This document shows, in pieces, positions 52,274-63,785 of a stretch of DNA of 64,000 nucleotides (within the stretch, counting starts at the first letter, position 1; every line of letters begins with the position of its first letter). Source of the stretch: Aeromicrobium sp. Leaf245 (lineage in GTDB: Bacteria > Actinomycetota > Actinomycetes > Propionibacteriales > Nocardioidaceae); NCBI RefSeq assembly GCF_942548115.1, contig NZ_OW824151.1, forward strand, positions 3,348,001 to 3,412,000, read 5' to 3'. Both the position numbers and the translations under genes were made by a program. Under the pieces are notes generated by a model. The model was not told the origin of the DNA, searched no databases, and worked only from the letters and a program-made list of their open reading frames with translations.

Positions 52274-52608
52274 GTGGCTGAGAAGATCACGCCCGAGGTC
52301 CATGCGGCCTACGAGCGCATCCATTCCACGCCGGAGTTCGCAGAGCTCCGGCGGCGGTACCTGAAGTTCGTCGTCCCGATGACGGTGACGTTCATGCTCT
52401 GGTACCTCCTCTACGTCGTGTGCTCGAACTGGGCGCCCGGATTCATGGGCACCAAGGTGTTCGGCAACATCAACATCGCCCTGCTGTTCGGCCTGCTGCA
52501 GTTCGCGACCACCTTCGGCATCGCCTGGTGGTACGCCCGCTACTCGGCCCGCGAGATGGATCCCATCGCGGGCGAGCTGCTCGTCGGCTTCGACAAGGAG
52601 GTCGGCCA

Positions 52609-52612
<4 letters not shown>
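52274..52612 (+). CDS. DUF485 membrane protein
   Basis: 112 aa. IHSTPEFAELRRRYLKFVVPM and the two helices (about 38-58, 70-92) with FMGTKVFGNINIALLFGLLQF and YARYSAREMDP are the DUF485/YjcH signature. It accompanies ActP-type symporters and probably assists the transporter. The GTG has GACGAGG upstream; its stop overlaps the symporter start. Confidence 0.9.
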
Positions 52613-54243
<1,631 letters not shown>

Positions 54244-54247
54244 CGTC

Positions 54248-54278
54248 GCGGGGGCCCGGTTCGCGCCGGCCCCCCGCA
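54248..54278 (+). terminator. Hairpin behind actP
   Basis: GCGGGGGCCCGG / CCGGCCCCCCGC with a short loop, directly after the stop. A second and stronger hairpin follows at 54290. Confidence 0.5.
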
Positions 54279-54289
54279 CGCGCAAGGGT

Positions 54290-54323
54290 GGGGTCGGGAC
54301 GTGTCCAGGGGCGTCCCGACCCC
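54290..54323 (+). terminator. Terminator of actP operon
   Basis: GGGGTCGGGAC and GTCCCGACCCC, perfect 11-bp stem with a 12-nt loop, before acs. Confidence 0.7.
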
Positions 54324-54460
54324 GCACGACGACACCGCCACCACGGCACCGGTGCAGCGACCTCGGTGCCGGCGAACGGGCAACCCCCGCGCAACCGCAG
54401 TTGAAGCACCCTGTCACCTGAGCCACCATGCAGACGTACCCCCTGATCGAGGAGAACCTT

Positions 54461-56434
<1,974 letters not shown>

Positions 56435-56453
56435 CCTCCCGGTCCACGCTCGC

Positions 56454-56491
56454 CACGACGCCCCCACGCCACCCGGCGCGGGGGCGTCGTG
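56454..56491 (+). terminator. Terminator of acs
   Basis: CACGACGCCCCC and GGGGGCGTCGTG form a perfect 12-bp stem 20 bp after the stop. Confidence 0.8.
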
Positions 56492-56580
56492 CTGGTACGT
56501 CATGCAGGAGGCGGGGGATCGACAGCAGCGGGTCAGGTTCCGTTCAGCCGTTCCTCATCCGGGCCGGGGAGGCTGGAGCC

Positions 56581-56676
56581 ATGGACTCCTCATCCCGCAT
56601 CGACATCGTGTTCGCTGCCTCGGTGGTCGCCGGGGCCTCCCTCACGGGCGTGCTGCTGCGCCTCCTCGGTGCCTGA
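56581..56676 (+). CDS. 31-aa single-helix membrane peptide
   Basis: MDSSSRIDIVFAASVVAGAS then LTGVLLRLLGA. The short polar start and one hydrophobic helix of about 20 residues suggest a membrane peptide. GGGGAGG and GGAG lie 6-14 nt before the ATG, which makes translation likely. It is free-standing between acs and the holin-like gene. I recognise no family, and the length allows chance. Confidence 0.45.
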   Translation: MDSSSRIDIVFAASVVAGASLTGVLLRLLGA

Positions 56677-56738
56677 CCCCTCTCCCTGATCGTCGTCGCG
56701 GCCCGCCGGTGGCCGCGCGCCACACCGCTGACCGCCGG

Positions 56739-56744
56739 TAGGGT
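56739..56744 (+). promoter_or_regulatory. -10 box TAGGGT, leaderless start
   Basis: TAGGGT is 6 nt before the ATG at 56751. Confidence 0.55.
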
Positions 56745-56750
56745 CGTCCC

Positions 56751-56834
56751 ATGAGCGAGCGCCAGCGAGCGAATCACCGACACGTCATGACGACACGCCC
56801 GTACCATGCTCCTTCGACGGGGGTGGCGTCATGA
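56751..56834 (+). CDS. 27-aa leaderless upstream peptide coupled to holin-like gene
   Basis: MSERQRANHRHVMTTRPYHA then PSTGVAS, with a stop that overlaps the holin start (ATGA). It follows a TAGGGT box by 6 nt. The peptide is basic and not hydrophobic; similar ATGAGCGAGCGCCAGCGAGC sequences occur as repeats at starts of actinobacterial genes (general knowledge), so it may serve mainly to deliver ribosomes to the next frame. Confidence 0.4.
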   Translation: MSERQRANHRHVMTTRPYHAPSTGVAS

Positions 56835-57274
56835 GTCATCGCGAGCCCGTGCGACCGATCCAGCCGGAGCAGCAGGACGAGCCGACGATCGGTCGGCTCG
56901 TCGCCGACGCCAGTCGTGACATCTCCGCGCTCGTCCAGTCCGAGATCGCCCTGGCCAAGAGCGAGCTCGTGGTCAGCGCGAAGGCCGGCGGCGTGGGCGC
57001 GGCACTCTTCGCCGTCGCCGGGTTCATCGGGCTGCTGGTGATCATCCTGGTCTCGATCGCCTTCGCGTTCCTGCTGTCGATGACCGGCCTGCACCCCGCG
57101 TGGTGCTTCCTGATCGTGGCCGGCGCCTACGTGCTGCTCGCCGGCGTCCTGGTCCTGGTGGGCGTGCGGCTCATGAAGAAGATCCGCGCACCGCAGAAGA
57201 CGATCGCCACCGCCAAGCAGATCCCCGCGGCGCTCAAGGGCCAGCACCAGGGAAGCGGCGCGGCCCGACGCTAG
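56831..57274 (+). CDS. Phage-holin-family membrane protein (DUF1469)
   Basis: 147 aa. Polar N-terminus with TIGRLVADASRDISALVQSE and IALAKSELVVSAKAGGVGAA, then two helices (about 53-82 and 90-113) and a basic tail. This is the actinobacterial holin-superfamily III/DUF1469 protein, chromosomal and not a sign of prophage; mycobacteria carry one in the same place (Rv3669). Role unknown, possibly in envelope maintenance. ATG overlaps the upstream peptide. Confidence 0.8.
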   Translation: MSHREPVRPIQPEQQDEPTIGRLVADASRDISALVQSEIALAKSELVVSAKAGGVGAALFAVAGFIGLLVIILVSIAFAFLLSMTGLHPAWCFLIVAGAYVLLAGVLVLVGVRLMKKIRAPQKTIATAKQIPAALKGQHQGSGAARR

Positions 57275-57283
57275 AGCCGGCCG

Positions 57284-58099
57284 CTACGCGCGCCGCCCCA
57301 CGAGCGCGCCGACCACGCCGAGCACGACCGCCACGGCCCCGCCGAGGGCGGTCCAGACGAGCCACCCGTCGAACGACGTCACGCCGACGTCGGCCAGGGC
57401 GCGGAGCAGGTCGGCCTGCAGGCCGCTCGCACCGGCGTCGGAGACCGCGCGGTCACGCACGAGCCGCGCGAGGGCGGCGTCGGCGCCCGCGGCCGCGGCC
57501 GCGCCGACCCCGAGCCAGACGAGGACGACGGAACGACGCCGGGCTGCCAGCAGCGCCACCGCCGCGGCGACCGCCGCCACCGCCCCGGCACCCAGCGCCA
57601 GGCGCGGGCTCGCGTCGACGGCACGCAGCGAGGTGCCCGACGGGCCGCCGGCCACCTCCACCACCAGCTGGTCGGGCGCCTGCACCAGGCCGTCGGAGCG
57701 GTCGGCCACCAGGGCGGCGAGCGGGGCGAGGTCGAGCGGGACGGTCGAGGGGGCCGAGCCGGCGGCCGGGTCGTCGAGCAGGGCGGCGTGCGTGCGTCGC
57801 AGCGTCTCCTCCCAGGCGGCGGCGACGCGGCGGTCGGCGAGGGCGCGGTCCGCCGCCTCCTCGAGCAGACGACGTCCGGACTCGGCCACCTGCGAGGGCA
57901 GGCCGGCCTGCTCCACGAGCCGGTCGGCCACGAGCGCCGCGGCACTGTCGCGCACCGCGGCCGTCCCGGTCACGTCGCGCGACAGCGAGACGAACCCCTC
58001 CTGGTCCTCGACGTAGGTGCTCGTCCAGGCCGCCGGGAGGGCGACGGCGAGCGCCACCACGGCCACGAGCCCGGCCACCGTGGCCAGCAGTCCGCGCAT
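57284..58099 (-). CDS. Membrane protein of unknown function
   Basis: 271 aa. An N-terminal helix (5-23) follows MRG, then an exported helical domain of about 150 residues (YVEDQEGFVSLSRDVTGT), and C-terminal helices at about 175-195, 200-215 and 245-265. I see no enzyme motif. Its start shares one base with the MarP stop (TGATG), so it belongs to that operon and may work with the protease at the envelope. Confidence 0.6.
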   Translation of the reverse strand: MRGLLATVAGLVAVVALAVALPAAWTSTYVEDQEGFVSLSRDVTGTAAVRDSAAALVADRLVEQAGLPSQVAESGRRLLEEAADRALADRRVAAAWEETLRRTHAALLDDPAAGSAPSTVPLDLAPLAALVADRSDGLVQAPDQLVVEVAGGPSGTSLRAVDASPRLALGAGAVAAVAAAVALLAARRRSVVLVWLGVGAAAAAGADAALARLVRDRAVSDAGASGLQADLLRALADVGVTSFDGWLVWTALGGAVAVVLGVVGALVGRRA

Positions 58100-59274
58100 C
58101 AGGCACACCTCCCGGTGTCGACGGCCCGGTCGGCGGAGATGCCTTCGCGTGCGTCGTCCTGCGCCTGCTCGGCGGTGACGGCGTAGCCGGTGGAGCTGTC
58201 GGACACCGAGGCCGCGAAGATGACGCCGAGCACCGCGCCGTCGGTGCTCACGAGCGGTCCGCCGGAGTTGCCGGAGCGGACCAGGCTGCGCACCGAGAAC
58301 GCCTCGCGCAGCACCTGTCCGCGGTCGTAGATGTCGGGGCTGCGCAACGTGAGCTGCGAGCGGATCCGGGCCGCCCGCGCGTCGAAGGGTCCGTTCTCGG
58401 GGTAGCCCAGCACAGCCGCCTCCTGGCCGGCCACACCGGAGGTGTCGAGCTCGAGGGCGGGCACGCCGAGGTCGTCGGTGGCGATCACGGCGAGGTCGAG
58501 CTCGGGGTCGAAGACGACGACGCGCCCGTCGAGGCGCCGCTCGCCCTCGACCGTGACGGTCGGGTCGTCGACCCCGGCCACGACGTGGGCGTTGGTCATG
58601 ACGCGACCCGGGGCGTACACGAACCCCGACCCCTCGATCCCCCGCCCGCACTCGGCCGAGCCGAGGATCTTGACCACGCTGCGCGACGCCTCGCGCACCC
58701 CCGGCTGCGAGAGCGTGGCGTCGTCGGGCGGTCCGACGGCCGTGATGGTCTCGTCGGCGAACGGGTCGATGTACCGCGGGAAGAGGTTCGCGTCGAGGGT
58801 CCGGCTGAAGGCACGCAGCGTGTCGGTGGCGGCACCGGGCATGACGGAGTCGACCTTGGCCAGCACGGTGGAGTCGCGCGACGCCTTGGCCAGGTACGGG
58901 ATGGAGGTGCCGCTGACCGCGTAGCCGAGCGCCCAGGACGCGACGAGGACCGCGACCATGCTCAGCGCGGCACCGCCGACCGCGTCGACCGCGCGCAGGG
59001 GCGAGGCCCTGAGGCCGCCGCGCAGGTCGGTGCCGACGTACGTGCCGACCGCCTGCCCGACGGCGGCCGCGCCGATGACGATGCCGAGGCCCAGCAGCGA
59101 GGTGGTCAGGGAGGGGTCCTGCCGGTCGAGCAGGCGCGGGACGAGCCAGATGGCGCCGGCGCCGCCGACCACGAGGCCCGTGGTGGCCACCAGGTTGACC
59201 ACGAACCCCTGCACGTACCCCGAGACCGCGTAGGCCACGAGCAGGACGGCGATGATGACGTCGAGGGAGCTCAT
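58099..59274 (-). CDS. marP: Membrane-anchored serine protease, MarP type
   Basis: 391 aa. Four N-terminal membrane helices (CvpA-like, to about 125) carry a trypsin-fold domain with triad His230 (TNAHVVAG), Asp260 (ELDLAVI) and Ser337 (SGNSGGPL). Cys209 and Cys390 correspond to the regulatory disulfide Cys214-Cys395 of mycobacterial MarP (Rv3671c), which is needed for acid resistance and cleaves a peptidoglycan hydrolase. Neighbours nudix, TlpA and nth are the same as in mycobacteria. ATG overlaps the nudix stop. Confidence 0.92.
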   Translation of the reverse strand: MSSLDVIIAVLLVAYAVSGYVQGFVVNLVATTGLVVGGAGAIWLVPRLLDRQDPSLTTSLLGLGIVIGAAAVGQAVGTYVGTDLRGGLRASPLRAVDAVGGAALSMVAVLVASWALGYAVSGTSIPYLAKASRDSTVLAKVDSVMPGAATDTLRAFSRTLDANLFPRYIDPFADETITAVGPPDDATLSQPGVREASRSVVKILGSAECGRGIEGSGFVYAPGRVMTNAHVVAGVDDPTVTVEGERRLDGRVVVFDPELDLAVIATDDLGVPALELDTSGVAGQEAAVLGYPENGPFDARAARIRSQLTLRSPDIYDRGQVLREAFSVRSLVRSGNSGGPLVSTDGAVLGVIFAASVSDSSTGYAVTAEQAQDDAREGISADRAVDTGRCA

Positions 59275-59969
59275 GACGACGCCTCCGGCGGCTCGGGCAG
59301 GGCGCGGGTCACGGTGTCGTCCCACGGCTCGGCCCAGCCGAGCCGCTCGAACAGCCTCGAGATGATGCCGGCGGTGAAGCCCCACAGCGGCATCTCGGTG
59401 CCGATCTCGAACGCCGGACCGCGCCAGCCCGACGGGTGCTCGACGCTGAACCGGTTGTCGGGGTCGACGAGCAGCCGGAGGGGGTGGTGGATCACGTGCC
59501 CCACCTCGGCCGCCGAGACCGGCTCGAGCCGACGCGGCGCCGACCAGTAGCCGAGCACCGGGGTCACGGCGAAGTTGCTGGGCGGCAGCCAGAGCGTGGG
59601 GAGCGTGCCGAAGACCGTGACCTGGGCGGGGTCGAGCCCGACCTCCTCCTGGGCCTCGCGCAGGGCCGTGGCCGCCGCGTCGGCGTCGTCGGGGTCGCAC
59701 GCCCCGCCCGGGAAGGAGATCTGGCCGGCGTGGTTGCGCAACGTCGGCGCGCGCTCGGTGAGCAGCAGCTCGGGACCGTGCTCACCGTCGGCGAAGCAGA
59801 TGAGGACGGCGGCCGGTCGGGCGTCGGGCGGAGGGTGCGGGAACCGGGGTGCCAGCTGCTCGGCCTGCACCGAGCCGGCCAGGTCGGCGAGCGGCACGAG
59901 CCAGTCGGGAAGCCCGGACGGCGTGGGGCCGTCGGCCGGCGCGCGCCCCGCGGAGGCCTCAGGGCTCAC
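59271..59969 (-). CDS. NUDIX hydrolase, CoA pyrophosphatase-like
   Basis: 232 aa. The NUDIX box runs GGACDPDDADAAATALREAQ then EEVGL (G-x5-E form with REUxEExGU). LLLTERAPTLRNHAGQISFPGG is the UPF0035/CoA-diphosphatase pattern ahead of it. It hydrolyses CoA or a related pyrophosphate. The GTG overlaps the TlpA-like stop, and it is the equivalent of Rv3672c. Confidence 0.87.
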   Translation of the reverse strand: MSPEASAGRAPADGPTPSGLPDWLVPLADLAGSVQAEQLAPRFPHPPPDARPAAVLICFADGEHGPELLLTERAPTLRNHAGQISFPGGACDPDDADAAATALREAQEEVGLDPAQVTVFGTLPTLWLPPSNFAVTPVLGYWSAPRRLEPVSAAEVGHVIHHPLRLLVDPDNRFSVEHPSGWRGPAFEIGTEMPLWGFTAGIISRLFERLGWAEPWDDTVTRALPEPPEASS

Positions 59970-60604
59970 GGCTGGACCTCCAGGTGCTGACGGACGGCGG
60001 CGGTCAGGTCGTCGTACGAGGTGAACGGGACCCGCTCGGTGGCGACCATTCTTCCCTGCGCGTCGACGAAGACCGTCTGCGGCAGGCCGACGACGCGCAA
60101 CGGACCGCGCGTGGTGGAGTCCGGGTCGACGAGCTGGGGATAGGTGACGCCGGCGTCGGACGCGAGCCGCACGGCCGCCTCCGGGTCGCTGTCCTGCACG
60201 TCGATCCCGACGACGGTGAGCCGGTCCCCGGTCCGCTCGTCGAGCCGGGCGAGCAGCGGGAGCTCCTCGCGGCAGGGCTTGCACCAGCTGGCCCACAGGT
60301 TCACGACCGCCGGTCCGCGCAGGCGGGAGAGGTCGACCGTGCCGTCGGCGCCGAGGCACGCCAGCTCGAGCTCGGGAAGGGCGGCGTCACCGGAGGCGGG
60401 GGCGTCGTCGAGGCGCAGGTCGGAGCACGGGCGGATGCCGGCGTCCTGGGCCGCGGCGCGCGCCGCGGTGGTGTCGGGGTCTGCGGCGGGGGCGCCGGGA
60501 CCGGCCGTGCCGCCGAAGGTCGGCTTGTCCGGTCCGGTGTCGACGTCGCTGCAGGCGGTGAGCAGCAAGGCCGTCGCGACGGCGGCGATGGCGAGCCTCC
60601 TCAC
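59966..60604 (-). CDS. TlpA-like thioredoxin lipoprotein
   Basis: 212 aa. A signal peptide ending in the lipobox LLLTAC (Cys18 expected lipidated) leads to a thioredoxin fold with active site [15 protein letters not shown] and the cis-Pro in GLPQTVFVD. Two further Cys in IRPCSDLRL and ELACLGAD may form a structural disulfide. It acts outside the membrane as a thiol-disulfide reductase, possibly keeping MarP or cytochrome partners in order. GTG overlaps the nth stop. Confidence 0.88.
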   Translation of the reverse strand: MRRLAIAAVATALLLTACSDVDTGPDKPTFGGTAGPGAPAADPDTTAARAAAQDAGIRPCSDLRLDDAPASGDAALPELELACLGADGTVDLSRLRGPAVVNLWASWCKPCREELPLLARLDERTGDRLTVVGIDVQDSDPEAAVRLASDAGVTYPQLVDPDSTTRGPLRVVGLPQTVFVDAQGRMVATERVPFTSYDDLTAAVRQHLEVQP

Positions 60605-61332
60605 GCGCGGCCCTGCGTGGTGACCAGCTTCTCGGCCTCGACGGGATCGGTGGGTCCGGCGCCGAAGGCCGGGCACCAGTGGGCCACGGGGCAGGCGCCA
60701 CAGGCCGGCTTGCGGGCGTGGCAGCGGCGGCGTCCGTGCCAGATGAGGCGGTGGCTGAGCATCGTCCAGTCCTTGCGGGGGAACAGCGCGGCCACGGCGT
60801 GCTCGGTCCTGACCGGGTCCTTGGCCGTCACCGGGTCGACCCACTCGAAGCGCTGCACGAGCCGCGCGAAGTGCGTGTCGACGGTCAGGCCCGGCACGTC
60901 GAACGCGTTGCCCAGCACCACGTTGGCGGTCTTGCGTCCCACCCCGGGCAGCGTGACCAGGTCGCGCAGCCGGGGCGGCACCTCGGCGTCGAACCGCTCG
61001 ACCAGGGCCGCGGCGAGCCGGACGACGCTGTCGGTCTTGGCCCGGTAGAAGCCCGTCGACCGGATGATCTCCTCGACGTGCTCGCGCGGGGCGGCCGCGA
61101 GCGCGGTGGCGTCGGGGTAGGCGGCGAAGAGGACCGGCGTGACCGCGTTGACCCGCCGATCCGTGGTCTGAGCCGACAGCACGGTCGCGACGAGGAGCTC
61201 GAACGGGGTGGCGAAGTCGAGCTCGCAGCCTGCCTCCGGATAGGTCTCGGCGAGCACCCGGTGGGTCTTGCGGGCCCGGCGCACGAGGCTCGTCGGAGGC
61301 TTGGGGGAACCCCCGAGGGCGACGTCCGGCAC
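60601..61332 (-). CDS. nth: Endonuclease III
   Basis: 243 aa. DNA glycosylase/AP lyase for oxidised pyrimidines. [11 protein letters not shown], helix-hairpin-helix [17 protein letters not shown] with the catalytic Lys, Asp in [10 protein letters not shown], and the 4Fe-4S ligands C-x6-C-x2-C-x5-C in [17 protein letters not shown]. The GTG is 6 nt after TACTCT. First gene of the nth-TlpA-nudix-marP operon. Confidence 0.95.
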   Translation of the reverse strand: MPDVALGGSPKPPTSLVRRARKTHRVLAETYPEAGCELDFATPFELLVATVLSAQTTDRRVNAVTPVLFAAYPDATALAAAPREHVEEIIRSTGFYRAKTDSVVRLAAALVERFDAEVPPRLRDLVTLPGVGRKTANVVLGNAFDVPGLTVDTHFARLVQRFEWVDPVTAKDPVRTEHAVAALFPRKDWTMLSHRLIWHGRRRCHARKPACGACPVAHWCPAFGAGPTDPVEAEKLVTTQGRA

Positions 61333-61338
61333 GGTGCC

Positions 61339-61344
61339 AGAGTA
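61339..61344 (-). promoter_or_regulatory. -10 box TACTCT, leaderless nth start
   Basis: Minus-strand TACTCT is 6 nt before the nth GTG. Confidence 0.6.
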
Positions 61345-61433
61345 CGTGGCGACACCGACACCGGCCCGGCGTGTGGCAATCGGGCGCCTGGTAGGACAGA
61401 CTGTGACCGACTCAACAGCCGATAAGGATGCCT

Positions 61434-62111
61434 GTGAACGACGACGTGCTGCGCCAAGCGCCGCTCTTCTCCGGTCTCGACGACGATGCCGCAGGAGCCC
61501 TCGAGGCCTCGATGACCCCGCTCAGCCTGAAGCGTGGCGAGGTCCTCTTCAACGAGGGTGACGACGGCAACCAGCTGTACGTCGTCACCGACGGCAAGAT
61601 CAAGCTCGGGCGCACGTCGCCCGACGGACGGGAGAACCTGCTCGCGATCCTCGGGCCCGGACAGATGTTCGGCGAGCTGTCGTTCTTCGACCCCGGACCG
61701 CGTTCGGCCACGGCCACCTCCGTCACCGACGTGACGGTCCAGAGCCTCAGCCACGAGGCGCTCACCCCGGTCCTGTCGAGCCACGCCGAGGTCGCGATGG
61801 CGCTGCTCAACCAGCTCGCCGGGCGCCTGCGTCGCACCAACGAGGTCGTCGGCGACCTGGTGTTCTCCGACGTCCCGGGTCGTGTCGCCAAGGCCCTGCT
61901 CGACCTCGCGAGCCGCTTCGGGCGCAAGGCCGAGGACGGCGTGCACGTCAACCACGACCTCACGCAGGAGGAGCTGGCCCAGCTCGTCGGCGCCTCGCGC
62001 GAGACGGTCAACAAGGCCCTCGCCGACTTCGCCTCGCGCGGCTGGCTGCGCCTGGAGCCCCGCTCCGTGGTCATCCTCGACCTCGAGCGTCTGCAGCGCC
62101 GCGCGCGCTGA
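61434..62111 (+). CDS. crp: cAMP-receptor-type regulator Crp/GlxR
   Basis: 225 aa. Cyclic-nucleotide domain with the phosphate-binding cassette [18 protein letters not shown], a long dimer helix, and a C-terminal helix-turn-helix [28 protein letters not shown], where RE-T-N fits recognition of TGTGA. It is the equivalent of Rv3676. GTG 61434 is preferred over ATG 61428 because AAGGA has proper spacing only for the GTG. A weak TGTGA-N6-CAACA at 61402-61417 in the gap could mean autoregulation. Confidence 0.93.
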   Translation: MNDDVLRQAPLFSGLDDDAAGALEASMTPLSLKRGEVLFNEGDDGNQLYVVTDGKIKLGRTSPDGRENLLAILGPGQMFGELSFFDPGPRSATATSVTDVTVQSLSHEALTPVLSSHAEVAMALLNQLAGRLRRTNEVVGDLVFSDVPGRVAKALLDLASRFGRKAEDGVHVNHDLTQEELAQLVGASRETVNKALADFASRGWLRLEPRSVVILDLERLQRRAR

Positions 62112-62127
62112 CCCCGTTCGACCGCGA

Positions 62128-62153
62128 GCCCCGGGACCTGCTGGTCCCGGGGC
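62128..62153 (+). terminator. Terminator of crp
   Basis: GCCCCGGGACC-TGCT-GGTCCCGGGGC, perfect 11-bp stem followed by TTCGTCG. Confidence 0.85.
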
Positions 62154-62178
62154 TTCGTCGTGCGCGACGCCTTTCGTC

Positions 62179-62291
62179 CTGCGGCTGCGTCTCGGCCTGC
62201 GGCTGCGCCTCGTGGGCTGGGTCTCGGCCTGCGGCTGCGCCTCGTGGGCTGGGTCTCGGCCTGCGGCTGCGCTCCCTTCGGCTGGGTCTCG
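62179..62291 (+). repeat. 32-bp tandem array
   Basis: CTGCGGCTGCG recurs at 62197, 62229 and 62261 (32-bp steps), with a short first unit at 62179. Each unit goes on CCTCGTGGGCTGGGTCTCGGC. It is a diverged relative, in the other orientation, of the array at 47993-48109. Confidence 0.8.
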
Positions 62292-62300
62292 GCTCGGCCT

Positions 62301-62319
62301 CCGAAAAGGCCTCGACCGG
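62301..62319 (+). repeat. Dispersed CCGAAAAGGCCTCGACCGG motif, copy 4
   Basis: Same motif as 5610-5627 with one extra A, 40 bp after the last 32-bp unit starts. Confidence 0.65.
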
Positions 62320-62370
62320 CGGACGGGCTCACGCTCGGCCGAGTTCCGATGCTGCGGGCTGGTCCTGGGG

Positions 62371-62625
62371 CGTCGGAGGTAGGTGACGCACCGACCCGGG
62401 GCGTCAGAGGTAGGTGACGCACTGATCGAGCGTGTCGGCGGTAGGTCTCGTACCTGAAACGACGTGCTTCACGTGCGTCACCTACCTCCCACTGCCCCAG
62501 CCGGGTCCGAGGTAGGTGGCCCGCGGAATCGGAGCGTCAGAGGTGGGTGGCCCGCGGTATGGAGGTCTGCATCCGCGCGCCACCTACCTTCGCCGTGCGA
62601 ATAGCGCGCGCCACCTACCTCCGAG
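62371..62625. repeat. 31-bp-period array of AGGTAGGTG cores in both orientations
   Basis: Direct cores at 62377, 62408, 62439 (degenerate), 62510 and 62541 (AGGTGGGTG); inverted cores CACCTACCT at 62479, 62581 and 62612. Steps are 31, 31, 40, 31, 31, 40 and 31 bp. Flanks are partly conserved (GCGTCGG before, ACGCAC or GGCGCGC after). Confidence 0.75.
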
Positions 62626-62674
62626 GGCCCCCGACCGATGCAGTCCCATCCGGGGCCCGCCGACGGCGCCCGCG

Positions 62675-63304
62675 TCAGAGCACGCCGCGGGGGCGGAACT
62701 GCACGCTGATCCGCGGGCCCACCGGCCTGGCGGTCTTGAGCACGGCGTGCTCCCAGGTGCGCTGGCACGAGCCGCCCATGACGAGCAGGTCGCCGTGGCC
62801 CACGACGAAGCCGATGGTGTCGCCCGGGCCGTGGTCCGTCGGGCGCAGGCTGAGCCGACGCGGAGCGCCGAGCGACAGGATCGCCACCATCGTGTCCTCG
62901 CTGCGCCCACGGCCGATCCGGTCGCCGTGCCAGGCGACGCTGTCGCGACCGTCGCGGTAGTAGCAGAGCCCAGCCGTCACGAAGTCCTCGCCCAGCTCGG
63001 CGCCGTAGTGCCGGTTCAGCGCGTCGCGCGCGTCGTCGAGCGCCGGGTGCGGCAGCACGGCACCCGATCCGTAGTGCGCCAGCAGCCGCGGGACGTCGAC
63101 CGTGTCGTCGTACATCTCCCGCCTCTCGGCCCGCCACCGGACCTCGGTCTGCAGGCTCAGGAACAACGGGTCGGCGCCCTGCACCCAGCCCGGGCGGACG
63201 TCGACCCATGCGCCGTGGGCAAGCTCCCTGCGCTGCACCGAGGCGCCCAGCGGACCGACGACGGCCTCGTCGCCGACGTCGAGCAGCGAACCCTGGAACC
63301 ACAC
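62675..63304 (-). CDS. AlkB-type 2-oxoglutarate/Fe(II) dioxygenase
   Basis: 209 aa. It oxidatively removes alkyl groups from DNA or RNA bases. The double-stranded beta helix has the iron ligands His-x-Asp in SVAWHGDRIG and His in TWEHAVLK, and the 2-oxoglutarate Arg in RISVQFRPRG. DLLVMGGSCQRTWEH and the length fit bacterial AlkB rather than other dioxygenases. The GTG is 6 nt after TACGAT, and a LexA-like box overlaps the region upstream, so damage induction is likely. Confidence 0.87.
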   Translation of the reverse strand: MWFQGSLLDVGDEAVVGPLGASVQRRELAHGAWVDVRPGWVQGADPLFLSLQTEVRWRAERREMYDDTVDVPRLLAHYGSGAVLPHPALDDARDALNRHYGAELGEDFVTAGLCYYRDGRDSVAWHGDRIGRGRSEDTMVAILSLGAPRRLSLRPTDHGPGDTIGFVVGHGDLLVMGGSCQRTWEHAVLKTARPVGPRISVQFRPRGVL

Positions 63305-63310
63305 CCGAGC

Positions 63311-63316
63311 ATCGTA
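63311..63316 (-). promoter_or_regulatory. -10 box TACGAT, leaderless alkB-like start
   Basis: Minus-strand TACGAT is 6 nt before the GTG at 63304; the SOS box begins 8 bp further upstream. Confidence 0.6.
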
Positions 63317-63323
63317 GGCGAGT

Positions 63324-63339
63324 TCGAACAGATGTTCTA
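63324..63339. promoter_or_regulatory. LexA (SOS) box
   Basis: TCGAAC-AGAT-GTTCTA agrees with the actinobacterial SOS consensus TCGAAC-N4-GTTCGA in 11 of 12 fixed positions. It lies just upstream of the -10 box of the alkB-like gene and in the divergent promoter region of 63388. Confidence 0.75.
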
Positions 63340-63375
63340 GACGCCACGCCTTCCGAGGCTCGCCGGGGCGCCGAC

Positions 63376-63381
63376 TACGCT
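63376..63381 (+). promoter_or_regulatory. -10 box TACGCT, leaderless start
   Basis: TACGCT is 6 nt before the ATG at 63388. Confidence 0.55.
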
Positions 63382-63387
63382 GCCCCC

Positions 63388-63696
63388 ATGAGCGCTTGGG
63401 ACGCCCTCCTCGACCGGGTCGACGTGATCGCCGACGCGCGCGCCGACGTCGACGACGCCGTGCAGGCCGAGCTGACCGAGCTGCTGGTGGGGGCCATGCG
63501 CGACGGGACCGCCGACCGCGAGCTGGACCCCGGCCAGGCGGGCCTGTGGCTCGCCGCCCTCCTGCGCACCCACGCCGAGGTCCAGGACGAGGGCGAGGAG
63601 CGCTCCGACGACGCCCTCAGCATGCTCCGCGTCATCATCACGCGCTGGCTGCACCCTGGCCGGCTCGACCAGGCACCCCCGACGTTCGGCACCTGA
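63388..63696 (+). CDS. Hypothetical protein, 102 aa
   Basis: Helical, acidic and without Cys: AWDALLDRVDVIADARADVDD, then DPGQAGLWLAALLRTHAEV and a helix SMLRVIITRWLHP. I do not recognise a family; a weak likeness to TetR C-terminal helices is probably chance. It shares its upstream region with the alkB-like gene, with the LexA box about 37 bp upstream of its -10, so it may be damage-induced too. Confidence 0.6.
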   Translation: MSAWDALLDRVDVIADARADVDDAVQAELTELLVGAMRDGTADRELDPGQAGLWLAALLRTHAEVQDEGEERSDDALSMLRVIITRWLHPGRLDQAPPTFGT

Positions 63697-63785
63697 GTCC
63701 CTAGCAGAGGACCGGCAGCCGAAGGTCCGGTCCCGCCATCCGGAACCGGACGCGTCCGGGCGCCGACGAGACGGAGGCTGTCGGC

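Larger units (their letters stand above)
62154..62674. other. Gene-free gap of two repeat arrays
   Basis: About 520 bp between convergent genes, filled by a 32-bp tandem array, the CCGAAAAGGCCTCGACCGG motif and a 31-bp-period array of AGGTAGGTG cores. No protein or RNA gene is recognisable. Confidence 0.7.

Noticed and set aside
56831-57274. Prophage remnant because of the holin-family protein
   Set aside because: DUF1469 holin-like proteins are chromosomal in actinobacteria and this one sits in its usual place between acs and marP; no phage genes surround it.
61402-61417. CRP autoregulatory site upstream of crp (TGTGA-CCGACT-CAACA)
   Set aside because: The second half-site fits in 3 of 5 bases; noted in the crp entry but not listed as a feature.
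62371-62625. CRISPR array
   Set aside because: The period is right (31 bp), but the common part is about 9 bp, orientation changes, flanks are partly conserved and no cas gene is present.
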